Notes: a model not told the origin generated them from the sequence alone. 30,198 nucleotides of DNA from Candidatus Bathyarchaeota archaeon (GCA_030673805.1 DAOVIH010000003.1:1-30198); one strand, 5' to 3'. Positions 15,328-24,576 are shown, counted from the stretch's first letter. Made by a program: numbers and translations.

Positions 15328-17109
15328 ATGCCTATCCGCCAACCAATAGTTTGCGTTCTCGGACACGTTGATACTGGGAAGACTCTTCTTTTGGATAAAA
15401 TCCGAAAGACAAGTGTTCAGGCACGCGAAGCTGGAGGCATAACCCAACATATCGGTGCAAGCTTCTTCCCAGTTGAAACCCTCAAGAAGCTTATCGGTCC
15501 TCTTCTTTCTACTTTGAAGGGTGAGATCGAGATTCCGGGTTTGTTGATTGTTGACACACCTGGGCATGAAGCTTTCACCAATTTGAGAAAGAGGGGGGGA
15601 AGTGTTGCTGATATTGCCATTCTTGTAATTGATGCACTAAGGGGTTTTGAGACACAGACTTATGAATGCATAGAAATATTGAAGGCTCGAAGAACCCCAT
15701 TCCTTGTAGCTGTGAACAAAATTGACCGTGTACCCGGCTGGAGGTCTGGATCAGATACTTTCTTCATGAAATCCTATCAGTCTCAGAACAAATTTGTTAA
15801 AGAAGAATTAGATACAAAGCTTTATGAAATCATGGGAACTTTTTCTCGTTTAGGCTACAAGACTGACCGCTTCGACCACATACGGGACTTTACAAAGACA
15901 ATCGCCATAGTTCCTATCAGCGCAAAAACTGGCGAGGGCCTAAGCGAACTAATGATGGTCTTGATTGGTCTAACACAACAATACCTGAAAGACCAACTAC
16001 AGACTGAAAATAGGGCAGCGAAAGGATCAGTTTTAGAGATTAGAGAAGAACCTGGATTGGGCCTAACGTTGAACACCATTATCTATGATGGATTGCTTCA
16101 AAAGGACGATTTGATTGTTGTGGGCGGCAAGGAAAAACCGCTTCTGACTCGGATAAAAGCAATTTTAGTCCCTAAACCGCTAGATGAGATGAGGGATCCC
16201 CGTGACAAATTCTCCGCTGTTGATTCTGTTTGTGCAGCAGCAGGAGTTAAGATTGTTGCATCTGAAGTGGAAGACGCCTTGGCTGGTGCCCCTTTGTACG
16301 CTATTCCACCTGGTGAAGACCCAAAAGAATATGCCGCTCTTGTAATAGCAGAAATCGAAAAAATCAGAATTACAACGGATGTTGAAGGGATAGTTCTGAA
16401 GGCTGACACGCTTGGGTCTTTAGAGGCAATAGCTGAGATTCTGAAGAAGAACAATATTCAGATCAGACTAGCCGATGTCGGAGACGTTTCCAAACGAGAC
16501 GTTATAGACTCTTCAGTCGTCAAAGAACGAAAACCCCTTTACGGTGTCATCTTGGCTTTCAACGTTAGAATTCTGCCAGATGCTGAAGAAGAAGCAACAA
16601 ACAGGAATATTCCGATATTTAAGGAGCAGATTATCTATCATTTGATAGATAATTATCTTGAATGGCTCAAGTCTGAGCGTGAAGCAAAGAATAAGTATGA
16701 ATTTGAGAAGCTTGTGAAGCCTGGAAAAATCCGTGTTATTGAAGGTTACGTTTTTCGAAGAGCAAAACCTGCAATCTTCGGGGTTAAAATTCTAGGTGGA
16801 CAGCTTGAGCCAAAGTACTCTCTTGTTAGAGCAGAAAACGGAGAAGACATTGGCGAAGTGCAGCAGATTCAAGAAAAAGGGAAAGCAATATCAAAAGTGG
16901 AACAGGGAAATCAAGTTGCTATATCTATGGATAAGCCCATAATTGGGAGACACGTTTTCGAAAAAGACATTTTGTACGTGAAAGTTCCAGAATCCGATGC
17001 CAAGGTTCTGCTTACAACTCATTTTGAGAAGCTGACAGAAGACTCGCAAGAAGTCATGAAAGAATACGCAGAAATGATGCGACAGAAAACGCCTTTTTGG
17101 GCTACATAG
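15328..17109 (+). CDS. infB: Translation initiation factor aIF5B
   Basis: Ribosomal-subunit-joining GTPase of 593 residues, the usual archaeal size without the long eukaryotic N-terminus. GTPase motifs: G1 GHVDTGKT, switch I AGGITQHIGA, G3 DTPGHEAF, G4 NKID and G5 ISAKTGEGL. Domain II (GLGLTLNTIIYDGLL), domain III (VEGIVLKADTLGSLEAI) and C-terminal domain IV (FRRAKPAIFGVKILGG) follow in order. A GAGGGG ribosome binding site (15316-15321) fixes ATG 15328. No intein is present. Confidence 0.96.
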   Translation: MPIRQPIVCVLGHVDTGKTLLLDKIRKTSVQAREAGGITQHIGASFFPVETLKKLIGPLLSTLKGEIEIPGLLIVDTPGHEAFTNLRKRGGSVADIAILVIDALRGFETQTYECIEILKARRTPFLVAVNKIDRVPGWRSGSDTFFMKSYQSQNKFVKEELDTKLYEIMGTFSRLGYKTDRFDHIRDFTKTIAIVPISAKTGEGLSELMMVLIGLTQQYLKDQLQTENRAAKGSVLEIREEPGLGLTLNTIIYDGLLQKDDLIVVGGKEKPLLTRIKAILVPKPLDEMRDPRDKFSAVDSVCAAAGVKIVASEVEDALAGAPLYAIPPGEDPKEYAALVIAEIEKIRITTDVEGIVLKADTLGSLEAIAEILKKNNIQIRLADVGDVSKRDVIDSSVVKERKPLYGVILAFNVRILPDAEEEATNRNIPIFKEQIIYHLIDNYLEWLKSEREAKNKYEFEKLVKPGKIRVIEGYVFRRAKPAIFGVKILGGQLEPKYSLVRAENGEDIGEVQQIQEKGKAISKVEQGNQVAISMDKPIIGRHVFEKDILYVKVPESDAKVLLTTHFEKLTEDSQEVMKEYAEMMRQKTPFWAT

Positions 17110-17180
17110 TTACATCCAACTAGCCCGTGCTTTTCTCTTTAATGGTTAATCCTGAGAACAAATTAAGTGAAACTTTGCTG

Positions 17181-17474
17181 TCAACCTCCACCCACAGGAG
17201 GAACTATGGCTAAAACATCGTTGTTCTCAAGTTGAGTCTCCAATCCAGCAATGGACGTAGCGCTCTTGCCATTAATTAAAAACTGGAGAAAGCCTTTGAC
17301 TTCATGAGTCTTCTCTTCATAAACGTAATCAACAAAGGGACGCCCATAAATTTGGCTTAGAGTCTCAAGGACCAGGTAAATGGTTACTTTTTTGACTTCG
17401 GGAAAACATAATACCTTTTCTTTCTGACCGATTTTTTCCCTTAAAATTGTGAAAAAACGGATTTTGACTTGCAT
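17181..17474 (-). CDS. MoaD/ubiquitin-like small modifier protein (SAMP candidate)
   Basis: 97 residues with a beta-grasp pattern: MQVKIRFFTILREKIGQKEK at the start, LINGKSATSIAGLETQLENNDVLAIVPPVGGG at the end. The C-terminal Gly-Gly is the site adenylated by an E1-like enzyme in MoaD (sulfur carrier for molybdopterin) and in SAMPs (protein conjugation and tRNA thiolation); here there is one extra Gly, GGG. No moaE, E1-like or molybdopterin gene is in the window, so sulfur carrier versus protein modifier cannot be decided. Convergent with aIF5B. Confidence 0.82.
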   Translation of the reverse strand: MQVKIRFFTILREKIGQKEKVLCFPEVKKVTIYLVLETLSQIYGRPFVDYVYEEKTHEVKGFLQFLINGKSATSIAGLETQLENNDVLAIVPPVGGG

Positions 17475-17646
17475 CGCGTAAACCTCTATAATAAAACTTT
17501 GCTATGATTAAACTGTTACTCATACTAAAGTCCGACAGCAAAACTTCGCTCAAATGCATTGGATTTCATTTAAAACGAGATAAAAAAGCCTTCAAGGCGA
17601 TATATATGATGCTGAAAAATAGTTTGCATAACTTCAAGGGTAAAAG

Positions 17647-17655
17647 TTTATATTT
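17647..17655 (+). promoter_or_regulatory. TATA box of thermosome gene 2
   Basis: TTTATATTT followed 62 bases later by the ATG at 17718. The core TTTATATT is shared with the thermosome 1 promoter; no further common operator was obvious by eye. Confidence 0.5.
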
Positions 17656-17717
17656 CTGTCGGAGTCTTGCATATTTCCTATTAAAATAGATTATACACAA
17701 AAGTGAGGTTTTATGAT

Positions 17718-19355
17718 ATGGCATATTTGACAACAACAGGTTCAGGACAACCTGTTCTAATCCTTAAGGAAGGTACAACTAGGAGCAGAGGAAAAGAAGC
17801 ACAAAGAAACAACATAATGGCAGCACGCGTAATAGGCCAAGTACTGAAAACTACTTTGGGTCCACGTGGTATGGACAAAATGCTCATCGACAGCTTGGGA
17901 GACATAACTATCACTAATGATGGCGCAGCAATCTTAGACGAGATAGATGTTGACCACCCAGCGGCAAAAATGATGGTTGAAATAGCAAAAACACAAGATG
18001 ATATGGTAGGCGATGGAACAACTACTGCCGTCGTCTTGGCTAGTGAACTGCTTAAGAAAGCTGAGGAGTTGCTAGATCAGAACATTCACCCAACTATATT
18101 GGTGAGTGGATACCGGAAAGCAGCCCAAAAAGCCATAGAAACGCTGAACCAGGTGGCAGTACCAGTTGATCTCGAAGATCGAGAAACCTTGAAGAATGTT
18201 GCTTTGACGTCAATGGGAAGTAAAGCAGTTGGAATCGCCAAAGAGCATCTCGCAGAGATCGCTATTGACTCTGTAAAACAGATCGTGGAAGAAAGGGGCG
18301 GCCAAAGAATTGCGGATATTGATAACATTCAGCTTGTGAAGAAAACTGGAAAGAGCCTTCTTGAAACACAGCTTATTAAGGGCATAATAGTGGACAAGGA
18401 AGTTGTTCACTCAGGAATGCCGAAGAAGAAAGAAGAAGCTAAGATAGCACTCATAGATTCAGCACTAGAAATGGAGAAGACTGAGATAAGCGCAGAAATA
18501 AGAATACGTGATCCAACACAAATGCAAGCTTTCCTAGACCAAGAGACCAGCATACTGAAAGAGATGGTAGACAAAATCAAAGATTCAGGTGCAGATGTTG
18601 TTTTCTGCCAGAAAGGCATCGATGATATGGTTCAGCATTTTCTATCAAAGGAAGGCATCATAGCCGTTAGGCGAATAAAGCAGTCCGATATGGAGAAACT
18701 GTCTAAGGCAACTGGAGGCAGAATAGTCTCTGACTTGAATGACCTTAAGGCGAAGGATCTGGGTCAAGCAGGTCTTGTTGAGGAACGAAAAATCGGCGAA
18801 GACAAGATGATCTTTGTTGAGAAATGCAAGGATCCCCACTCTGTAGCACTGCTCATTCGTGCGGGACTGGAAAGAATGGTCGATGAAGCAGAAAGAGCCA
18901 TGAACGATGCATTATCCGTCATTTCTGACGTTATAGAAAACAACAAGATCGTCGCTGGCGGTGGTGCAGTGGAAGTTGAAATTGCAAAAGAACTTCGCAA
19001 ATACGCTACAAAGGTCGGTGGTAGGGAGCAACTTGCAATAGAAGCCTTCGCAGACGCAGTCGAAGTAATACCGAAAACACTAGCTGAAAACGCTGGTTTG
19101 CAACCCCTTGACATAATAGTGGAACTTCGAGCAGCACATGACAAGAAAGGAGGCAAATACCAAGGCGTGGACGTCTTAAAAGGAAAAACACAAGATAGCT
19201 TAAAAAACGGTGTCATCGAGCCCTTGGTAGTCAAAGAACAAGCAATAAAATCGTCTGCTGAATCCGCTTCAATGATACTTCGAATAGACGATGTCATAAG
19301 CTCTACAAAATCACAAGGAGCACCGGGTAAAGGGCCAGGGCCGGGCGGATACTAG
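17718..19355 (+). CDS. thsB: Thermosome subunit (group II chaperonin) 2
   Basis: Second chaperonin subunit, about 545 residues. It shares with subunit 1 the motifs TLGPRGMDKMLI, NDGAAILDEIDVDHPAAKMM, VGDGTTTAVVLASELL and KIVAGGGAVEVEIA, but the apical domain and the tail differ: the tail is PGKGPGPGGY rather than Gly-Gly-Met repeats. ATG 17718 follows GAGGT (17705-17709) at 8 bases; GTG 17703 would add five residues. Having two diverged paralogues 10 kb apart suggests alternating or condition-dependent rings. A T-rich terminator follows. Confidence 0.95.
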   Translation: MAYLTTTGSGQPVLILKEGTTRSRGKEAQRNNIMAARVIGQVLKTTLGPRGMDKMLIDSLGDITITNDGAAILDEIDVDHPAAKMMVEIAKTQDDMVGDGTTTAVVLASELLKKAEELLDQNIHPTILVSGYRKAAQKAIETLNQVAVPVDLEDRETLKNVALTSMGSKAVGIAKEHLAEIAIDSVKQIVEERGGQRIADIDNIQLVKKTGKSLLETQLIKGIIVDKEVVHSGMPKKKEEAKIALIDSALEMEKTEISAEIRIRDPTQMQAFLDQETSILKEMVDKIKDSGADVVFCQKGIDDMVQHFLSKEGIIAVRRIKQSDMEKLSKATGGRIVSDLNDLKAKDLGQAGLVEERKIGEDKMIFVEKCKDPHSVALLIRAGLERMVDEAERAMNDALSVISDVIENNKIVAGGGAVEVEIAKELRKYATKVGGREQLAIEAFADAVEVIPKTLAENAGLQPLDIIVELRAAHDKKGGKYQGVDVLKGKTQDSLKNGVIEPLVVKEQAIKSSAESASMILRIDDVISSTKSQGAPGKGPGPGGY

Positions 19356-19362
19356 AACAACC

Positions 19363-19380
19363 TACTCCTTTTCTCTTTTT
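19363..19380 (+). terminator. T-rich terminator after thermosome 2
   Basis: CCTTTTCTCTTTTT within 25 bases of the stop codon, similar to the tract after thermosome 1. Confidence 0.4.
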
Positions 19381-19603
19381 GTAGACACACTTCTTCTAGA
19401 CACAAAGTCAGACTCTTTGCACTAATTCTGTTTTTCCACTGCAGTCAATTCACCAGTTGAATTGTCGTATTCTTATTTAGTCCCATTTTAGGAAGAGAAA
19501 ACTAACCTAGACAAGAGAGTTTCATGTGGCTAGTAGGCTGACCCACAATCTTTTTTAGAAGCTTGAGAAAAACTTAAGCTTGGAACGGGTCAGGGTGTGA
19601 TGT

Positions 19604-19840
19604 TTGGGCGGTCTTTCCAAAAATCAAAGAAAGATTTTGGAGATTCTTACGGTAAAACCTGAGATGACAACCAAAGAGATCGCAGAGATGGTTTTCGGCA
19701 AGATCGTGGAGTACAGAACTAAGGAGTACAGTTCCACACTCCGCAGTTTAGCCTCTCTAGAGAGACGGGGGCTAGTTCGAAGGGTCCAAGTTCAACTTAG
19801 GTGGAGTCCTTCAATTCCAAAAACTGAACTGGTAAAATAA
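19604..19840 (+). CDS. Small winged-helix DNA-binding protein
   Basis: 78 residues from TTG 19604. LSKNQRKILEILTVKPEMTTKEIAEMVFG forms the first helices of a winged helix, and SSTLRSLASLERRGLVRRVQVQ is the recognition helix and wing. It is a single domain with no sensor, so a small transcription factor of the MarR/PadR-like architecture is likely. The target is unknown. An ATG at 19600 is in another frame and does not fit. Confidence 0.7.
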   Translation: MGGLSKNQRKILEILTVKPEMTTKEIAEMVFGKIVEYRTKEYSSTLRSLASLERRGLVRRVQVQLRWSPSIPKTELVK

Positions 19841-19935
19841 AAGTAAACCGTTTTTTCCCCTGATAACTAGTCTGAGTCCCAACCCAATTCAAAAACCATA
19901 TTAACAGAAAATGGTTATCAAACTGTTGGTTTAAG

Positions 19936-20145
19936 ATGGGTGTTCCTAAAGAGTTATGTCCCAAGTGCGGACTGGACATAGGTGCAGTACTCTACATAGC
20001 TCCCTTAGGACCAAGTGAATCGTGTTGCCCCAACTGCGGCATAAAAACCCAAACAAAATGCAGAGGCTGCGGGTCTTGGCTGATCGCCAAAGAGCGTTAC
20101 TGCTCGAAGTGCGGAGTGATTAATCCGATTTTCTTTAAGAAGTGA
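19936..20145 (+). CDS. Double zinc-ribbon protein
   Basis: 69 residues with four CxxC knuckles: LCPKCG, CCPNCG, KCRGCG and YCSKCG, enough for two zinc ribbons. The ATG at 19936 has no strong ribosome binding site. A short inverted repeat AACCAT/ATGGTT lies just upstream (19896-19918). Such proteins are common in archaea and usually unassigned; nucleic-acid or protein binding is likely. Confidence 0.7.
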   Translation: MGVPKELCPKCGLDIGAVLYIAPLGPSESCCPNCGIKTQTKCRGCGSWLIAKERYCSKCGVINPIFFKK

Positions 20146-20237
20146 GTGAGAAAAGCTTAGAGTGTGCTCCCTAAGGGCTAAGGTAGGACCCTATGTTTGT
20201 TCATTATTATAGGCATCGACTATTCTTCGGAGCTGAG

Positions 20238-20639
20238 TTAAGTTTTCAATGTCGGTAATTGGATCAGGTATATACTAACAAAAATAGCTATTGCAAACAT
20301 AACTATCTGGACTGCCAAAATATCAATTATGAACAGGGCTGAAAAGGAAATAGTTAACCAAACCATAATTAAAGCTGAGATTTTACCTTTAATTGGAATT
20401 CCTTTGCCTTCTTTGAAGTTTCGTATGTAGCTCCCAAACCATCTGTTGTTTAGTAACCACCGATGCATTCGTTCAGACCCTCTAAGGTAGCAAGCGGCTG
20501 AAAGCAAAAGGAAGGGCGTAGTGGGCAGAATAGGTAAGATGATGCCTATGGCTCCTAGCACCAAAAAGACAGTTCCACCAATTACATAGAATCCTTTCTT
20601 TAAACGCCCTTGATTGATTTCGTCAGTTGAGCTATTCAT
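20238..20639 (-). CDS. YbaN/DUF454 family membrane protein
   Basis: About 133 residues from ATG 20639; a TTG at 20660 is in frame. The segment FLVLGAIGIILPILPTTPFLLLSAACYLRGSERMHRWLLNNRWFG matches the DUF454 (YbaN) signature, with LPILPTTPFLLL and the HRWLL...FG part. Three hydrophobic stretches are visible: one before the signature and two near the C-terminus. The function of the family is unknown. It is divergent from the wHTH gene at 20914. Confidence 0.8.
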   Translation of the reverse strand: MNSSTDEINQGRLKKGFYVIGGTVFLVLGAIGIILPILPTTPFLLLSAACYLRGSERMHRWLLNNRWFGSYIRNFKEGKGIPIKGKISALIMVWLTISFSALFIIDILAVQIVMFAIAIFVSIYLIQLPTLKT

Positions 20640-20913
20640 ACGCTGAAAGAGACTCTTCAAGACTTGTAAGTTTTCTTATCTGTAAAATGATCTTATCTAA
20701 ACAAGTCTTAATCTCTGCTTCAGGTAGAACAGTACTGCTTTTGGTGCCAACATCTCAACTTAGAATTCCTCGTCCAAAAGGCAAACAGTTTTTTTGATCA
20801 AGGGGAGAGCTAAATTATTCCAGCTCTTGAAATAATCAAATTAATGAAACATCACTTAATAGAAGACTTAGCCTCATCTTCCATAAAACACTAATAGACG
20901 GAGAATATAGACA

Positions 20914-21252
20914 ATGAATCTTGCAAGACTAGAAAATTCATCTACCACTACCAGACGAGACAAAGTGGATATAATCGCGGAGATTCTAGAGGTCGTACAC
21001 AATGGCGCCTCAAAAACCAGAATCATGTATAAGGTTAATCTTAGTTTTGCAGTAGTCAATAAATACTTAGAATTCATGTTGAATTCGGATTTTCTTAGAA
21101 AGATTTCATTCACAAACAAAACAATTTACAGGTCAACCGAAAAGGGGGCAAGTTTCTTTTGCAAATACAACCAGATAATTCAGCTATTATGCGAAGATGT
21201 GCCTATTAGAAGCCAAATTAAGACGATGCCGCCCTACTTGCTAGCAAGATAG
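20914..21252 (+). CDS. Archaeal winged-helix regulator (HTH_45-like)
   Basis: 112 residues, ATG start. RRDKVDIIAEILEVVHNGASKTRIMYKVNLSFAVVNKYLEFMLNSDFL is the typical start of the archaeal PF14947-type winged helix, with the wing in TNKTIYRSTEKGASFFCKYNQI. These are single-domain regulators that dimerise through the last helix. The target is unknown; the divergent DUF454 gene shares its upstream region (20640-20913). Confidence 0.75.
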   Translation: MNLARLENSSTTTRRDKVDIIAEILEVVHNGASKTRIMYKVNLSFAVVNKYLEFMLNSDFLRKISFTNKTIYRSTEKGASFFCKYNQIIQLLCEDVPIRSQIKTMPPYLLAR

Positions 21253-21475
21253 GTTAAATGGATTTTTTCCTATTTAGTTTTGTCGTCCCTCTTTCCTTGA
21301 AACTTCGGTGCTAAATATTACTCCAAAGCTGAAAGAAAAGAGTTCTACTTGTCAATTTTCTAGTGTCATAATATCAAGTCTGCTTGTGGGTTTCTAAAAT
21401 AAAAGTAACTGTTAATAGGCGCCTAAAGGCTACCGTCTATGATTGAAATCCGGAAAAAGCTGTGGAGGTGTTAGT

Positions 21476-21586
21476 GTGGCAAAATGTGGATTATGTAATG
21501 CTGAAGTAGAAGCGAACCCTAGAATAACTGCTGATGGCAAATGCTCGATCTGCGGAGCAAAAATCGTAGTCAGGGAAAAAGATTGA
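21476..21586 (+). CDS. 36-residue zinc-ribbon microprotein
   Basis: Starts at GTG 21476 with a strong ribosome binding site TGGAGGTG (21463-21470) 5 bases upstream. Two CxxC knuckles (KCGLCNAEV and KCSICGAKI) are separated by 15 residues, giving one complete zinc ribbon and little else. The whole protein is a rubredoxin-like or ribosomal-type knuckle. It stands alone between intergenic regions. Too short for most gene finders, but the ribosome binding site and paired Cys support it. Confidence 0.7.
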   Translation: MAKCGLCNAEVEANPRITADGKCSICGAKIVVREKD

Positions 21587-22258
21587 AAACCCTGCAACTC
21601 TAGTTTCTTCTCTCCTTTTTAAGAAAGGTCTTGTGATTCAATGTCGACAGTTTAGAATCTGAATGAGTTGGTTGCTACTATCTGCATTTGAATTCTTGCC
21701 CTCCAGACCTCTTTGGATTTCTCGTACGGAAGTATTTCACGTACTTCGAAGTTCACGTTTGGCGGGAAAGCGTTTAAGTTCTGAAAAACACGTATGTTTC
21801 TCCCTTACCAATTGCATATCGCCAAGAACCCTATGGAAAGGGCCCTATTTCCCCGATCTCTCCCTTTAGGAATAAATCATCTAATGATCATCCAAACTTT
21901 TTCGTAACGGGTCGCCAGATCCGAAGGTGTATGGGGAAAAAAACTAGTGGATTCGTCTTCCGCAGCATCAGGTATTCACTCACTTCTTTCTACGTTTCAT
22001 TCAATTTTAAGTTTAACTTTTAGTTAATCCAGTGAATAATGATTTTCAGGTTGTATCTAAAAATAGAAACTAGGATGAAAACATCGCAAGCCTAAACTCT
22101 GGTTTTGAATTAAGGGGAATTGTTTAGTTTCTGTTCTTTTTCAGGTTCTGTCACCTCTTTTCTGGCAAAAAATGGGGGGTCCTTTTTTGATTTCGCGTTG
22201 TTTCTTTTTCTTCTTGTAATCTGAAGAATAGCCTTAAATCAAGATCATTACACATGAT
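21587..22258. other. Long intergenic region, no gene recognised
   Basis: 672 bases. A BRE/TATA-like stretch GGCGGGAAAGCGTTTAAG occurs near 21760-21778 and could drive a small RNA towards 21800-21890, but I see no tRNA arms, C/D box pair or conserved RNA. A 68-codon frame at 21663-21869 has no ribosome binding site and an atypical composition. T-rich tracts follow the zinc-ribbon microprotein. Confidence 0.4.
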
Positions 22259-22801
22259 TTGGGGTGGGATTTCTTGTTCGAGAGAATCATTTCCTTGGAA
22301 ATAGAACATGCCTACATGGAGTTGAAAGCTATTCTTCTCAAGAAGAAATGTGTTGTTCTTTGTGAAGAAAGCCCTAAATACGTCTCGGTAAAACAGGGGT
22401 CTCTTCACGGGGTATCTCCTAAAAGCGCTAAAAAGGTAATAAGCTATAGTTTGTTCCCAATCGATTCTGGCACAAGAATCGTGAGTGTTTCTTCATTATC
22501 TTCAGATTGGGCAAATCTCACTCTATACGGTAGTTTATTTGCAGCCTTTGTAGCCGCGGTATTTTGGTGGATTAGTTCAGAGATAGAAACCTATCTTACC
22601 ACACAGATATCTGGCTATTGGACTTGGTTGGCAGAAGCTTACGGCTACCCTGATTTCCAGCGTACTCTGTTCATGGTAAACGTTACAAGGGCACTAGCTA
22701 TTATTATTGTAGCAACTATTATCCTTGAGATACTCATAGTTGTATATGTTTATCGAGGAATAGATACTTTTTCGGAAGAAGTTTTAATGATGTTGCCCTA
22801 A
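22259..22801 (+). CDS. Two-helix membrane protein with soluble N-terminal domain
   Basis: Up to 180 residues. Residues 1-85 look like a small alpha/beta domain (LEIEHAYMELKAILLKKKCV, then VSYSL-type strands ending in RIVSVSSLSSDW). Two membrane segments follow at about 88-108 and 145-168, with a Trp/Tyr-rich loop between. The start may be TTG 22274, which follows GGGGTGGG at 22260-22267, rather than TTG 22259. I do not recognise the family. Confidence 0.6.
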   Translation: MGWDFLFERIISLEIEHAYMELKAILLKKKCVVLCEESPKYVSVKQGSLHGVSPKSAKKVISYSLFPIDSGTRIVSVSSLSSDWANLTLYGSLFAAFVAAVFWWISSEIETYLTTQISGYWTWLAEAYGYPDFQRTLFMVNVTRALAIIIVATIILEILIVVYVYRGIDTFSEEVLMMLP

Positions 22802-22898
22802 GCTCGGTGTCAAATCCTAAAATATGGCGATTGATTGTCGAGAGAGAAAAGAAATAAGGAGACTTCGGAAGAGGTAATTGATTTGAATCTCTTCTCTT

Positions 22899-23240
22899 TC
22901 AGGTATCTGTGTCGCGCCAAAGGGCTCTAAAACACTCATTGTGGAAAAAACTTTTTTCTTTTCCAAAAGAGTCTTTAACTCCGATAGCCTGACTTTTAAT
23001 CACAGGACTAGCACAATGACTGCACAACAAAGTATTACTCTTAGTTTCTGAGTGTAGTTTCTTTAGATCTTCACACTGAATCCTGAGTTCAGAAATCTTG
23101 GTTTTCAAATTCTGCAGTACTAATAGTGTAGTGCCTATCTCCATTTTCCCTTGGGGTTGATTGCCATAGTCAGCATATTCACAGACGGTCATCATTCTAA
23201 CCAACGTTTCAATCAGATTATATTGTATAGAAATTAGCAT
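22899..23240 (-). CDS. Hypothetical protein with coiled coil and zinc-finger-like C-terminus
   Basis: 113 residues from ATG 23240. The middle (LLVLQNLKTKISELRIQCEDLKKLHSE) is a heptad-like helix. The C-terminus LLCSHCASPVIKSQ ... SFFHNECFRALW has a CxxC and a HxxC placed as in small LIM-like or treble-clef zinc fingers. The function is unknown. Coiled coil plus zinc finger suggests an oligomeric adaptor. Confidence 0.55.
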   Translation of the reverse strand: MLISIQYNLIETLVRMMTVCEYADYGNQPQGKMEIGTTLLVLQNLKTKISELRIQCEDLKKLHSETKSNTLLCSHCASPVIKSQAIGVKDSFGKEKSFFHNECFRALWRDTDT

Positions 23241-23401
23241 GACTTGATAGATAATACTTTATTCCCTTACTCGTAATATTCCAAAACTTGGATTGGTTAT
23301 AACCCGCCTTAGGAGGTTTTGACAGAACTTAATTACCAGAGCAAAACTCGGTGCTTGATGTGGGAAACAAACATCGAAAAGGAGAGTATTTCGTTTCAAG
23401 C

Positions 23402-24001
23402 CTAAAGTTTGGTTGAAATACACAAGTAGCAACCAGGTTGATCTGTTATGCTAACGTCGTCAAAGCCGGCGGACTTTAGCAGGTTTTTCATTTCACCATT
23501 CTTTGGAAGCGCATCAAATGCCACTGTTGGAGCTTTTCTATGATGAATTTCTATTTCATGGCTACTTAGGGCATGGGCGATTATGAAACGGCCTCCAAGT
23601 TTGAGTGCCCTATTTATCTGTAGCAAAGCTTCTGGTTTGTTCGGAATATGGGGAAAAACGCCGAAACAAATGGCTACGTGAAAAGTCTCTGGAGGGTAGT
23701 CAAGTTGTTCCACATTCAGAAGTCTGATATTCAAGTTTTTTAGACTTGAGAATTTCAATCTACACTTCTCCATCATCTTCTTCGCGTAGTCAATAGCCGT
23801 AACAGACCCTGAAGACCCAACACAATCGAGCAGGTAAGGAATTAACACCCCGGTACCTGTACCCACATCCAGCACATCTTGTCCCTTCCTAAGACCAAAC
23901 TTGGGAACAGTCTTTTCTAGAAATGTTGATAGATGCACTGTTGCGTATTTCTCGTCCCAATCGTGCGCTGCTCGATTGAAGAATTCTTTGCGAGTTAACA
24001 A
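23402..24001 (-). CDS. SAM-dependent methyltransferase (class I)
   Basis: 199 residues with the Rossmann motifs VLDVGTGTGVLIPYL (motif I), VTAIDYAKKMMEKCR (motif II) and a motif IV-like VAICFGVFPHI. The substrate is not readable from sequence; the closest architecture is the UbiE/COQ5-type small-molecule methyltransferase. The unusual TTG start is fixed by an excellent ribosome binding site GAGGAGGT (24011-24018 on the opposite strand) 9 bases upstream. It is the second gene of an operon with the ECF S component (24-base gap), so its substrate may be what the transporter brings in, or a product derived from it. Confidence 0.82.
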   Translation of the reverse strand: MLTRKEFFNRAAHDWDEKYATVHLSTFLEKTVPKFGLRKGQDVLDVGTGTGVLIPYLLDCVGSSGSVTAIDYAKKMMEKCRLKFSSLKNLNIRLLNVEQLDYPPETFHVAICFGVFPHIPNKPEALLQINRALKLGGRFIIAHALSSHEIEIHHRKAPTVAFDALPKNGEMKNLLKSAGFDDVSITDQPGCYLCISTKL

Positions 24002-24025
24002 CTAGCAATACCTCCTCAAACTCTT

Positions 24026-24562
24026 TTATATTACCAAACTATTTGGATCCAATCCTTTTATAGACCTTAAGGCGGCTATCAAAAGAAAGCCCACAATCCC
24101 ACCTATTACCCCGCCTGCTGCGTGAAGGCCAGTCCATAGGGCCAAAGTTTGACTAGGCATGAAAAACGAGGCGATAAGAAAACCTGCAAGGGTAGCGGAG
24201 AGAAGTGAAATTGCAGTCAGGCTCACAGCGGTTATAATCGGTTTCCCAAACAACTTTTTGTATCCTATTGTCCAAGTCAGCAAGTCGAATACGACACTTG
24301 CCGCAGTGAAAGCCAGAAAATGGATCCCTCCGGGATTAAGGCTGAAACTTATAACAGTGGCTATGAGACCTACAACTGTTGCTGCTCCGGGTTTGCGTAT
24401 CCACCAAACCGTAAGGATTAATGTGAAGAATCCAATAAGGTCACATAGAAAAGGCATGCCAGTGATTGCAAAGAAGATCGGTGAAAAGATGGCATTTAGC
24501 ACCCCCCATAGAGCGGCGCAAAGTGATATTGCAGCTAAATCGCGACTATTGAAGTAAGCCAC
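24026..24562 (-). CDS. ECF transporter S component (substrate-binding membrane subunit)
   Basis: 178 residues from GTG 24562. The start FNSRDLAAISLCAALWGVLNAIFSPIFF, five to six hydrophobic helices and the loop with LNPGGIHFLAF are the pattern of S components of energy-coupling factor transporters, which bind a vitamin, metal or cobamide-type substrate. The T, A and A' components are not in the window, as is usual for group II systems. The gene is preceded by a perfect 30-bp palindrome that overlaps its likely transcription start, so it is probably under specific repression. Confidence 0.78.
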   Translation of the reverse strand: MAYFNSRDLAAISLCAALWGVLNAIFSPIFFAITGMPFLCDLIGFFTLILTVWWIRKPGAATVVGLIATVISFSLNPGGIHFLAFTAASVVFDLLTWTIGYKKLFGKPIITAVSLTAISLLSATLAGFLIASFFMPSQTLALWTGLHAAGGVIGGIVGFLLIAALRSIKGLDPNSLVI

Positions 24563-24576
24563 ATCCCACGCCCCAA

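Noticed and set aside
17504..17689. 61-codon plus-strand frame before thermosome 2
   Set aside because: Covers the promoter and TATA box of the thermosome; no motif or ribosome binding site.
21663..21869. 68-codon plus-strand frame in the long intergenic region
   Set aside because: No ribosome binding site and no domain pattern; Ser/Arg/Leu-rich composition unlike neighbours.
23028..23041. CAAAGTATTACT, identical to the left flank and arm of the 24577 palindrome
   Set aside because: It lies inside a coding region without the second arm; a 12-base AT-rich match may be chance.
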